A stretch of DNA of 19,011 nucleotides from assembly GCA_948468465.1 (NCBI GenBank), contig CAOKJJ010000090.1, positions 1 to 19,011 of the forward strand, in the 5' to 3' direction. Shown here piece by piece: positions 1 through 6,139 of the stretch. The position numbers were made by a program, and so were the translations under genes. Below the pieces are notes generated by a model that was given only the letters and a program-made list of their open reading frames with translations, did not search any database and was not told the origin of the DNA. Each line of letters starts with the position of its first letter. The stretch's first letter is position 1. Origin of the DNA: an uncultured Eubacterium sp. (GTDB taxonomy: Bacteria > Bacillota_A > Clostridia > Lachnospirales > Lachnospiraceae).

Positions 1-83
1 GCATTTTATTACAAATTTCTAAGGAAATTATCATTTAAAATAATATACCATTCCCAAACAAATGATGCTATAATATTTCATCG

Positions 84-335
84 TCAGATTATGAAAAATT
101 TGTAAAGCTGTTTGTCTTGGAAACGCTGTCCACATGGATATATACATCCATGCAGGTAACGCTTTCTACAGGCAAACAAATCGCTTAAAGCCATTATTTT
201 ATCCAGTTCAGGAATAACTTCCTCTGCCTCCCATTTCGATATTGTCTGGCGGGAAACAGACATCATTTCAGCTAGCTGTTCCTGCGTAATTTTTTTCTGT
301 TTCCGCAAATGTTGAATGTTTTTTCCTAAATTCAT
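84..335 (-). CDS. Short XRE-family HTH regulator, probably truncated
   Basis: This 83-residue protein begins MNLGKNIQHLRKQ and carries a helix-turn-helix of the Xre/Cro type over residues 3-57 (QEQLAEMMSVSRQTISKWE is the recognition region), followed by the usual PELDKIMALSDLF segment. I prefer the ATG at 335 because a GGAGG lies at 345-349, nine bases away; the in-frame ATG at 341 is too close. After the motif LFAC, family members normally continue with a short segment such as SLDxL. Here the tail (RKRYLHGCIYPCGQ) is basic and Cys-rich and unlike the family, which suggests a frameshift or decay just after the DNA-binding domain. The DNA-binding part is intact, so it could still bind DNA. The target is unknown; a palindrome sits just upstream. 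Confidence 0.6.
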   Translation of the reverse strand: MNLGKNIQHLRKQKKITQEQLAEMMSVSRQTISKWEAEEVIPELDKIMALSDLFACRKRYLHGCIYPCGQRFQDKQLYKFFII

Positions 336-361
336 GATCATTTTCCTCCATTTATCTGCTG

Positions 362-375
362 ATGAAATATTTCAT
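362..375. promoter_or_regulatory. Palindrome upstream of the XRE gene (possible operator)
   Basis: ATGAAATATTTCAT is a perfect 14-bp palindrome about 27 bases upstream of the chosen start of the minus-strand XRE regulator. Small XRE repressors commonly bind such sites to control themselves, so this is a candidate autoregulatory operator. A half-site-like ATATTTCAT also occurs near 73-81. Binding is inferred, not shown. Confidence 0.35.
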
Positions 376-466
376 TTACCGTTTGAATATAACAGAGTAA
401 TCAATGAAAATCTACCATACCAAAAGCAACATTTGAGAAAATAATGTCAATTAACGGTTTGCATCA

Positions 467-770
467 CTATTTTAGTTTACTGATCCCCTGTGAAAGCAGC
501 CACGTTGTGAGTTCGACCCGTATAAGCTTTTCCAAGTCCCTGGGCAGCCTGACATCCGGGGGGGGGGCAGCTCAAGTACCTGTGCGTAAATGTCTGTTTG
601 CAGTTTGCCTAAAAGCTCGTCAAGTGAATGATAGTGCAGATAAAAAGTTTTTCGGTTGATCATTGCCCGATGTGTCAGTTCCTTGATTGTGATCTGTGAA
701 TAATCCATTTCCCGGAGCATATCGCAGAATATGCATGGGTGGTACCTTTTATGGCGATTCAGATGTCCAT
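467..770 (-). pseudogene. TetR/AcrR-family regulator remnant
   Basis: The clearest part is the frame read from about 720 downwards, with MLREMDYSQITIKELT followed by INRKTFYLHYHSLDELLGKL. This is the typical TetR N-terminal helix-turn-helix with the RxTFYLHY motif. The expected first helix is not in that frame. A neighbouring frame from the ATG at 770 reads MDI-stop-IAIKGTTHAYSAIC, which resembles the missing part (DIRxxIKxTxxAxxxxC); the stop TGA would be a mutated CGA. Further on, a tract of ten C (558-567 on the + strand as G) is followed, in another frame, by DVRLPRDLEKLIRVEL, plausible TetR C-terminal sequence ending at a stop at 467. At least three lesions therefore separate the pieces. 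The C-terminal ligand domain is also largely missing, so the gene is almost certainly inactive. Confidence 0.7.
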
Positions 771-838
771 GATGTGTACGTTTCAGGCTGGATTTTTTGT
801 TTAATAGCTACATTTTTTTGAATAATGAAAAATTTATG

Positions 839-867
839 TTTTCTTTTTTGTCAAAAGCGGGTATAAT
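839..867 (+). promoter_or_regulatory. Candidate promoter of the asp23-fakA-recG cluster
   Basis: A perfect -10 box TATAAT lies at 862-867, with a weak -35 candidate TTTTCT at 839-844 (17-bp spacer). The 5' UTR would be about 45 bases, with GGAGG at 906-910 before the ATG at 917. A TTGTCA at 848-853 is too close to serve this -10. Confidence 0.5.
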
Positions 868-916
868 ATTCTCTAACTAGTTTTTATGAATTTTTGAGAA
901 TGATTGGAGGTATGCT

Positions 917-1276
917 ATGAAAGGGCATTTTGAAAATGAATATGGCAGAGTAGTCATCGGAAGCGAAGTGATTGCGACGTATGCGGGTTCTGTAGCGGTA
1001 GAATGTTTCGGCATCGTAGGGATGGCCGCGGTAAATGTAAAAGACGGCATTGTCAGGTTACTGAAAAAAGATTATCTGACACATGGTATAAATGTAGTCA
1101 TTGAGGAGAACAATGAGATTACGATTAATTTTCATGTCATTATTTCTTATGGCGTCAGTATCAGTACTGTGACGGATAACCTGATCAGTACGGTCAGATA
1201 TCGTGTAGAAGAATTCACAGGAATGCACATCAAAAAAATCAACATTTTTGTTGAAGGCGTTCGAGTGATTGATTAA
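917..1276 (+). CDS. yloU: Asp23/Gls24 family protein (YloU-like)
   Basis: A 119-residue protein of the Asp23/Gls24 (DUF322) family. Family signatures are visible: GRVVIGSEVIATYAGSVAVE near the N-terminus, the FGIVGMAAVNVKDG stretch, then ITINFHVIISYGVSI and the C-terminal NIFVEGVRVID. Length matches the YloU subgroup. No signal peptide or membrane segment is seen, so it should be cytoplasmic; some relatives associate with the membrane envelope, and the molecular role is not settled. The start ATG at 917 has GGAGG six bases upstream. It is the first gene of a cluster with fakA; its stop codon (1274-1276) overlaps the fakA ribosome binding site AAGGAGG, which implies co-transcription and probably translational coupling. 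The same gene pair is conserved across Firmicutes. Confidence 0.9.
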   Translation: MKGHFENEYGRVVIGSEVIATYAGSVAVECFGIVGMAAVNVKDGIVRLLKKDYLTHGINVVIEENNEITINFHVIISYGVSISTVTDNLISTVRYRVEEFTGMHIKKINIFVEGVRVID

Positions 1277-1289
1277 GGAGGATTTGAAA

Positions 1290-2972
1290 GTGAAAATCAA
1301 TGCAATAAATGCTGCGGTTTTGGCAAAAATGTTTTTAAATGGAGCAAAAAATCTGGAGGCAAAAAAAGAGTGGATTAACGAGCTGAACGTGTTCCCTGTT
1401 CCGGACGGAGATACCGGTACGAATATGTCCATGACGATTCTTTCCGCGGCAAAGGAAGTGAGCGCGCTGGAACAGCCGGATATGGCTTCTATCGCAAAGG
1501 CGATTTCTTCCGGATCGCTGCGCGGCGCCAGAGGAAATTCAGGGGTTATTTTATCGCAGCTGTTTCGTGGATTTACAAAGGTGATTGGAAAAGAACAGGA
1601 GCTGACGGTTCCTGTAGTGTCAGCAGCGTTTCAAAAAGCGGTGGAAACAGCGTACAAGGCAGTTATGAAGCCAAAAGAAGGCACGATCCTTACGGTTGCC
1701 AGAGGAGCGGCGGATAAAGCGGCGCAGATGGCGGAAGAGACGGATGACCTCGTTTGCTTTTTGGATGAGGTGATCAAAGAGGCGGAGCGTGTCTTAAAAA
1801 AGACGCCGGAGATGCTCCCGGTATTAAAGCAGGCAGGCGTTGTGGATTCCGGAGGACAGGGACTTGTTGTTATTTTACAAGGCGCATTTGACGCGCTGCT
1901 TGGCAAAGAGATCGACCTGGCGATTGAAGCAGGGCCGGCGGCGGAAGTAAGAAAGATTACAAAAGAAACAGAAGCGGAGATTAAATTTGGCTATTGTACA
2001 GAGTTTATTATTGTGTTAAACCATCCTCTGACAGATCAGGCGGAGCGCAAATACAAAGCATTTTTGGAATCTATTGGTGACTCGATCGTGGTTGTGGCTG
2101 ATGATGAAATCGTTAAGACCCATGTACATACCAATGATCCGGGATTAGCGATCCAGGAAGCATTGACACATGGTTCTTTAAGCAGGATAAAGATTGACAA
2201 CATGCGCGAAGAGCATCAGGAACGGCTGATTAAGGATGTGCAAAAGCTTGCGGCACAGCAGGCGGCTGAAAAAACAGCGAAGCCGTGGGAGGAGTCAAAA
2301 GAGCAGGAGTATAAAGAGATAGGATTTATCGCGGTATCTGTCGGGCAGGGATTAAGCGAGGTCTTTCAGGGACTTGGAGCCGACTATATTATTGAAGGCG
2401 GACAGACGATGAACCCAAGTACAGAGGATATTTTAAATGCCGTTGAAAAGGTACCGGCAGAGCATGTATTTGTACTGCCAAATAATAAAAATATAATTTT
2501 GGCAGCAAATCAGGCGGCGGCTTTATCCGAAGAAAAACAGGTGCATGTGATCCCGACCAAGACGATTCCGCAAGGGATTACGGCGTTAATTAACCTGATT
2601 CCGGAGCAGACCGCGGAAGAAAATGAGTCACGCATGCTGCAGGAAATTAAAAATGTAAAAACCGGCCAGGTGACTTATGCCGTACGGGATACGGTCATTG
2701 ACGATAAGGAAATCCGCCAGGACGACTATATGGGAATCGGAGATAAGACAATACTTGCGGTTGGCAGAGAGCTGGAGCAGGTAACGCTTGAGATGGCGGA
2801 AAGCATGATTGATGATGATTCTGCGATTGTCAGCATTTATTACGGAGAAGAAGTAGCTGAAAAGGACGCGAATGCGATCGCGCAAAAGATTATGTCGCAG
2901 CATGAGGATCTGGAAGTAGAAGTGCAGTATGGCGGGCAGCCGATCTACTATTATCTCGTTTCTGTAGAATAG
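1290..2972 (+). CDS. fakA: Fatty acid kinase catalytic subunit FakA (DhaL/YloV family)
   Basis: A 560-residue protein with an N-terminal DhaL (DAK2) ATP-binding domain, marked by FPVPDGDTGTNM at residues 35-46 whose aspartates bind the magnesium-ATP. SGSLRGARGNSGVILSQLFRG and the VVDSGGQGL segment are further DhaL landmarks. A middle domain (ETEAEIKFGYCTEFI, then KTHVHTNDPG) and a C-terminal domain follow as in YloV/FakA. In characterised Firmicutes FakA phosphorylates fatty acids carried by a FakB (DegV-type) protein, feeding PlsX/PlsY lipid synthesis; no fakB is in this window. The GTG at 1290 is the likely start because AAGGAGG (1275-1281) lies eight bases upstream; a TTG at 1269 in frame would overlap yloU and the ribosome site. 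The order asp23-fakA-recG is conserved in the phylum and supports the assignment. Confidence 0.93.
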   Translation: MKINAINAAVLAKMFLNGAKNLEAKKEWINELNVFPVPDGDTGTNMSMTILSAAKEVSALEQPDMASIAKAISSGSLRGARGNSGVILSQLFRGFTKVIGKEQELTVPVVSAAFQKAVETAYKAVMKPKEGTILTVARGAADKAAQMAEETDDLVCFLDEVIKEAERVLKKTPEMLPVLKQAGVVDSGGQGLVVILQGAFDALLGKEIDLAIEAGPAAEVRKITKETEAEIKFGYCTEFIIVLNHPLTDQAERKYKAFLESIGDSIVVVADDEIVKTHVHTNDPGLAIQEALTHGSLSRIKIDNMREEHQERLIKDVQKLAAQQAAEKTAKPWEESKEQEYKEIGFIAVSVGQGLSEVFQGLGADYIIEGGQTMNPSTEDILNAVEKVPAEHVFVLPNNKNIILAANQAAALSEEKQVHVIPTKTIPQGITALINLIPEQTAEENESRMLQEIKNVKTGQVTYAVRDTVIDDKEIRQDDYMGIGDKTILAVGRELEQVTLEMAESMIDDDSAIVSIYYGEEVAEKDANAIAQKIMSQHEDLEVEVQYGGQPIYYYLVSVE

Positions 2973-2985
2973 GCTGGTGGTTTCC

Positions 2986-5043
2986 ATGGAGATTACGACA
3001 CCAATCAACGGCGTAAAAGGCGTGGGAGCAAAGACAGAACAGCTGTTTCAAAAAACAGGAGTATACACCGTTGGTGATATACTCCTTCGTTTTCCACGGG
3101 AATATATAAAATTTCCAGCACCGGTAGAGATTAGCGAAGCGGCTGCGGGAAAAAAGCAGGCGGTCATTTTCCGCGTGGACGCGCCAGTGATCGTGAAGCG
3201 GACAAGGTCTATGCAGATCGCTATTTTGAACGGCATGCATGACAACAAAAAAATGGAGTGTCTATGGTTCCGCATGCCTTATGTACGCAACACACTGATC
3301 AAAGGGCAGACATTCATTTTATATGGAACGGTACAGGAGAAAAGCGGCCTGCTTTCGATGGAGCAGCCTGTCATCTATACGCCCGTGCAGTACGAAGCGG
3401 TTGCGGATTCCCTGCAGCCGGTTTACGGCCTGACAGCAGGGCTTACGAACAATTTGTATAAAAAAACACTGCAAAAGGCATTGGATGAAGGAATTCTGCT
3501 GCACGACTATCTGCCGACAGAAACAAAGCAGGCATTTGGCCTGGCGGAATATAACTACGCGGTTTCACAGATTCATTTTCCAAAAGATTTTGAGACATTG
3601 GCACAGGCACGCAGGCGGCTTGTGTTTGATGAGTTTTTTTTATTTCTATTATATATGCAGCTGCAAAAAGAACAGGGGCAGAAACTGGAAAACAGATTTC
3701 AGTTCCGGGAAGACGACCTTATAACGCCGCTGCTTGCAAAGCTTCCTTACCAGCTGACCAACGCCCAATTGCGTGTTCTTGATGAGATTCAAAGAGACAT
3801 GCACGGGCCGTATATCATGCAGAGGCTTATTCAGGGAGACGTCGGTTCCGGGAAGACAATTGTCGCGTTTTTCGCCATGTATCTGGCATCCGCAAACGGT
3901 TACCAGTCAGCGATTATGGCGCCGACCGAGGTGCTGGCCTCCCAGCATTATGAGACATTTGAACAGTACATAGAATTGTTTGGCATAAAAACGCATCTCG
4001 TTCTTTTAACCGGTGCCATGACAGCAAAGCAGAAGCGCCGGGCATATGAGAGGATGCAGCTGTTTCCGGATGCGATGATTATCGGGACGCATGCACTGTT
4101 TCAGGAAAAAGCAGTCTATGACAATCTGGCGCTTGTAATTACAGACGAACAGCATCGTTTCGGCGTCCGGCAGCGGGAGACATTTTCCTTAAAAGGAGAA
4201 TGTCCGCACATTCTTGTGATGAGCGCAACGCCAATTCCACGTACGCTGGCGATTATCTTATATGGCGACCTGGACATATCTGTGATAGACGAAGTTCCGG
4301 CCAGGCGGCTTCCGATCAAAAACTGCGTTGTCGGCAGCGGCTGGCGTCCGAATGCATACGAGTTTATACGAAAAGAAATAGAAGCCGGACATCAGGCATA
4401 CGTTATCTGCCCGCTTGTGGAAGCCAGCGAACACGCGGAAGGAGAAAATGTCATTGATTACAGTGAAAAACTTTCAAAGGCGCTGCCAGAAGGGATTGAG
4501 GTTGCTTTTTTACATGGAAAAATGAGGGCGGATATGAAAAATAAAGTAATGGAGGCATTTGCGGCAAATGAAATACAGGTGCTTGTATCGACCACAGTTG
4601 TAGAAGTCGGCGTTAATGTTCCAAACGCAACCGTTATGATGATCGAAGACGCGCAAAGGTTCGGCCTGGCTCAGCTCCACCAGCTGCGCGGACGCGTAGG
4701 GCGTGGAGAGGCACAGTCTTACTGCATTATGATCAATACATCAGACGCGAAAGGCTCCGGAAAAAGATTAGACGTGCTCAACCGGACAAACGACGGCTTT
4801 CAAATCGCCAGCGAGGATCTAAAACTGCGCGGACCCGGAGACTTTTTCGGCATCCGCCAAAGCGGGGATATGGAGTTTCAGCTGGCGGATATTTATCAGG
4901 ATGCTACAGTGCTTACGCAGGCCTCAGAAGAAGTAAAAAGAATCCTGGCATGCGACAGAACGCTTGCTTTTCCGGAACATGAGGGGCTGCGCAGGAAAGC
5001 AGAAGAATATTTTGAAAGGCAGATGGAGAGGCTGAACTTGTAA
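2986..5043 (+). CDS. recG: ATP-dependent DNA helicase RecG
   Basis: A 685-residue RecG, close to the usual family length. The N-terminal wedge/OB-fold domain (roughly residues 1-240) grips branched DNA. The helicase motor follows: Walker A GDVGSGKT at about residues 284-291, motif Ia MAPTEVLASQHY, the Walker B DEQH at about 387 followed by RFGV, motif III MSATPIPRTLA, and motifs V-VI with TTVVEVGVNVPNA and QLRGRVGRG. The RecG C-terminal signature LRGPGDFFGIRQSG is present. RecG regresses stalled replication forks and processes recombination intermediates. ATG 2986 is preferred over an in-frame GTG at 2977 since the family begins about there, although the ribosome site (GGTGG at 2976-2980) is weak. 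It lies 13 bases after fakA and is likely part of the same operon. No clear terminator follows the stop codon. Confidence 0.97.
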   Translation: MEITTPINGVKGVGAKTEQLFQKTGVYTVGDILLRFPREYIKFPAPVEISEAAAGKKQAVIFRVDAPVIVKRTRSMQIAILNGMHDNKKMECLWFRMPYVRNTLIKGQTFILYGTVQEKSGLLSMEQPVIYTPVQYEAVADSLQPVYGLTAGLTNNLYKKTLQKALDEGILLHDYLPTETKQAFGLAEYNYAVSQIHFPKDFETLAQARRRLVFDEFFLFLLYMQLQKEQGQKLENRFQFREDDLITPLLAKLPYQLTNAQLRVLDEIQRDMHGPYIMQRLIQGDVGSGKTIVAFFAMYLASANGYQSAIMAPTEVLASQHYETFEQYIELFGIKTHLVLLTGAMTAKQKRRAYERMQLFPDAMIIGTHALFQEKAVYDNLALVITDEQHRFGVRQRETFSLKGECPHILVMSATPIPRTLAIILYGDLDISVIDEVPARRLPIKNCVVGSGWRPNAYEFIRKEIEAGHQAYVICPLVEASEHAEGENVIDYSEKLSKALPEGIEVAFLHGKMRADMKNKVMEAFAANEIQVLVSTTVVEVGVNVPNATVMMIEDAQRFGLAQLHQLRGRVGRGEAQSYCIMINTSDAKGSGKRLDVLNRTNDGFQIASEDLKLRGPGDFFGIRQSGDMEFQLADIYQDATVLTQASEEVKRILACDRTLAFPEHEGLRRKAEEYFERQMERLNL

Positions 5044-5134
5044 AGCGTTGTATGTATGAAACCAGACAAGGATAAAATACAAAAATTATATTTAAGGCAA
5101 CGATACAAATCAGAGCTGTATTGTGAAAAAGATG

Positions 5135-5163
5135 TTGACGGAAGCGCTGATAAGTGCTAACAT
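5135..5163 (+). promoter_or_regulatory. Promoter of the + strand antitoxin-like RNA
   Basis: TTGACG (5135-5140), a 17-bp spacer, then TAACAT (5158-5163) preceded by an extended -10 TGC. Predicted start of transcription is near 5170. No protein-coding gene lies downstream on this strand before the terminator at 5221-5262, so the product is a small RNA. Confidence 0.65.
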
Positions 5164-5169
5164 GTTTTA

Positions 5170-5261
5170 TAGAAAAAGGTGTTACCGTGAAGCAACGGTT
5201 CGCCTTAGTTAATGGATACTCAAAAAAGCAACCTAACTTTGGTCGGGGCGGTTGCTTTTTT
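5170..5261 (+). ncRNA. Predicted antisense RNA of a type I toxin-antitoxin-like locus
   Basis: A transcript from the promoter at 5135-5163 would run about 90 nt to the U-tract at 5256-5261. It would begin with a hairpin (5178-5204): outer stem GGTG with CGCC, then ACCGT with ACGGT around the loop GAAGCA. It has no plausible coding sequence. It converges on the mRNA of the membrane peptide gene encoded on the minus strand and is complementary to its 3' end, including the last codons. This arrangement is that of convergent type I antitoxin RNAs such as RatA or RNA II of par. The existence and size of the RNA are inferred. Confidence 0.55.
5177..5206 (+). repeat. Left copy of the inverted repeat (5' hairpin element of the + RNA)
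   Basis: The ends AGGTGTTACC (5177-5186) and CGGTTCGCCTT (5196-5206) reappear as exact reverse complements at 5472-5481 and 5450-5460. Nine central bases differ from the 11 in the other copy. The element lies at the predicted 5' end of the + strand RNA and is itself able to fold. Confidence 0.8.
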
Positions 5262-5262
5262 G
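5221..5262. terminator. Bidirectional intrinsic terminator shared by both convergent transcripts
   Basis: CAAAAAAGCAACC (5221-5233) and GGTTGCTTTTTTG (5250-5262) form a perfect 13-bp inverted repeat around a 16-base loop. Read in either direction it gives a GC-containing stem ending in six U. On the minus strand the last codons of the membrane peptide, including its stop at 5233-5235, lie inside the hairpin. Confidence 0.85.
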
Positions 5263-5355
5263 ATGTTTTTTATTTCTTCCGTTCTGCCGGATACTGACTA
5301 TCGTGACGATGATGCTGATGACCGTCGCTACAGTACCGGCAAGATCCAAAATCAT
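5233..5355 (-). CDS. Small holin-like/Fst-like membrane toxin peptide (40 aa)
   Basis: From the ATG at 5355 this frame encodes 40 residues: MILDLAGTVATV, then ISIIVTIVSI as the rest of one membrane helix, then a basic tail RQNGRNKKHQKS and NRPDQS. A short peptide with one hydrophobic helix and a charged tail is the hallmark of type I toxins and of small proteins annotated as holin-like toxins in Firmicutes. The frame is open upstream to a stop at 5374-5376, adding VLLVFG, so TTG 5367 or GTG 5364 are possible starts. The strongest ribosome site (5403-5412) serves instead a 14-codon leader whose stop overlaps this ATG. Either translation is coupled through the leader, or the gene carries a frameshift near its 5' end. 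Toxicity is inferred from form and context only. Confidence 0.6.
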   Translation of the reverse strand: MILDLAGTVATVISIIVTIVSIRQNGRNKKHQKSNRPDQS

Positions 5356-5396
5356 TCCGAACACCAATAGTACTTACCTTTCGCTTTATTTTCCAT
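5352..5396 (-). CDS. Putative 14-codon leader ORF overlapping the toxin start
   Basis: The ATG at 5396 has an excellent ribosome site, GGAGGAGGGG at 5412-5403, six bases upstream, and encodes MENKAKGKYYWCSE before a TGA at 5354-5352. That stop overlaps the ATG of the membrane peptide as ATGA. This geometry allows translational coupling, as mok does for hok. The competing reading is that this was once the toxin's own N-terminus (M-E-x-K-x-K start) and that small insertions moved it out of frame. Confidence 0.45.
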   Translation of the reverse strand: MENKAKGKYYWCSE

Positions 5397-5449
5397 ATGT
5401 ATCCCCTCCTCCGGTACTGGAAGCTCTCAAAATGTACTCATTTTGGCAA

Positions 5450-5481
5450 AAGGCGAACCGCTACCCGTTTTGGTAACACCT
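5450..5481 (-). repeat. Right copy of the inverted repeat (5' end of the toxin mRNA)
   Basis: On the minus strand it begins AGGTGTTACC at 5481, exactly where transcription from the promoter at 5488-5515 should start, and ends CGGTTCGCCTT at 5450. Its outer bases GGTG/CGCC and ACC/GGT can pair into a hairpin, as in the other copy, with a longer loop. Confidence 0.8.
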
Positions 5482-5487
5482 ATAACT

Positions 5488-5515
5488 ATTCTATCATAGT
5501 GACAGCGTTTTGCAA
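5488..5515 (-). promoter_or_regulatory. Promoter of the toxin mRNA (minus strand)
   Basis: On the minus strand: TTGCAA (5515-5510), a 16-bp spacer, then TAGAAT (5493-5488) with an extended -10 TGA just before it. Transcription would start near 5481, giving an 85-nt 5' UTR before the ATG at 5396. Confidence 0.6.
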
Positions 5516-5561
5516 GATGCGACAGCACAAAGATATACATCCGGTGTGAATCCTGATGAAA

Positions 5562-5613
5562 GAAAAAAGGACTGCTGCATTGAGAAACATCTCACCACAT
5601 CAGTCCTTTTTTC
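5562..5613. terminator. Bidirectional terminator downstream of the SASP gene
   Basis: GAAAAAAGGACTG (5562-5574) and CAGTCCTTTTTTC (5601-5613) form a perfect 13-bp stem; the loop contains a nested TGAGA/TCTCA hairpin. It gives a U6 tail in either direction. It lies 80 bases after the minus-strand SASP stop codon and also insulates the toxin-like locus from it. Confidence 0.8.
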
Positions 5614-5692
5614 ATTTGATCACAGCAAACGAATGCAATACATTACAGGTCAAACAATAGCTGCTGTGACATGTTCAGGCATATTCCGAATC

Positions 5693-5902
5693 TTATGATT
5701 CTTCCCCTGCCATTTGTTTCTCCTGGGCTTCAATCATCTTTTTCACCATATAACCACCAACGGAACCGTTCTGGCGGGAAGTCAGGTCACCGTTATAACC
5801 TTTTTTTAAAGGCACGCCGAGTTCGTCTGCGACCTCATATTTAAAACGGTTTAAAGCTTCCTTTGCTTCTGGTACTGCGTTCTGATTAGAATGATTACTC
5901 AT
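5693..5902 (-). CDS. Alpha/beta-type small acid-soluble spore protein
   Basis: A 69-residue protein with the full alpha/beta SASP signature: EALNRFKYEVADELGV, then GYNGDLTSRQNGSVGG and MVKKMIEAQEKQMA. These proteins coat spore DNA, shift it to an A-like form and protect it from UV and chemicals; on germination they are cut by the Gpr protease, whose site falls in the YEVADE segment. The start ATG at 5902 has AGGAGG at 5917-5912, nine bases upstream. The gene stands alone, with its own candidate forespore promoter (5960-5987) and its own terminator (5562-5613), as usual for ssp genes. It is solid evidence that the organism, or its recent ancestor, forms spores. Confidence 0.97.
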   Translation of the reverse strand: MSNHSNQNAVPEAKEALNRFKYEVADELGVPLKKGYNGDLTSRQNGSVGGYMVKKMIEAQEKQMAGEES

Positions 5903-5933
5903 AGTTAATTGCCTCCTTTATCGTGAGTGTTTG

Positions 5934-5956
5934 TTGTAAACAGGTTTTGTTTACAA
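5934..5956. repeat. 9-bp inverted repeat in the SASP 5' UTR/promoter region
   Basis: TTGTAAACA (5934-5942) and TGTTTACAA (5948-5956) are exact reverse complements with a 5-base spacer GGTTT. It spans the predicted SASP transcription start (about 5953), so it may be an operator or a 5' mRNA hairpin. No regulator is assigned. Confidence 0.6.
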
Positions 5957-5959
5957 GAC

Positions 5960-5987
5960 TATTATGTCCGGATCTTAATATCTTACA
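5960..5987 (-). promoter_or_regulatory. Candidate sigma-G-type promoter of the SASP gene
   Basis: On the minus strand CATAATA (5966-5960) resembles the sigma-G -10 consensus CATNNTA. A possible -35 TGTAAG (5987-5982) lies 15 bases upstream and is a weaker match. Forespore control is expected for SASP genes; the assignment is by motif resemblance only. Confidence 0.45.
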
Positions 5988-6139
5988 CTGGTGATTGTTG
6001 TGAATGCAGGAAGATTTTGGGTATTCAAAAGAAACAATATCTAAAATGTTGTTTTTTTATGTGTTTCTGTAATTTTAATGAAAATGACTTGCGGTATCCG
6101 CATATATAAGTTACAATGCCGTAGAAGGGAGTGATCGTT

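Noticed and set aside
5094..5134. Hairpin after recG (ACGATACA / TGTATTGT) as the recG terminator
   Set aside because: The stem includes a wobble pair and is followed by GAAAAAG rather than a U-tract.
5177..5481. The 305-bp segment bounded by inverted repeats as a MITE or mobile cassette
   Set aside because: No target-site duplication is visible outside the repeats, the repeats coincide with predicted transcription starts and fold on their own, and there is no transposase-like end. RNA-level function explains them better.
5510..5698. 62-codon open frame on the + strand
   Set aside because: It runs through the SASP terminator hairpin, has no ribosome site and no recognisable protein features.
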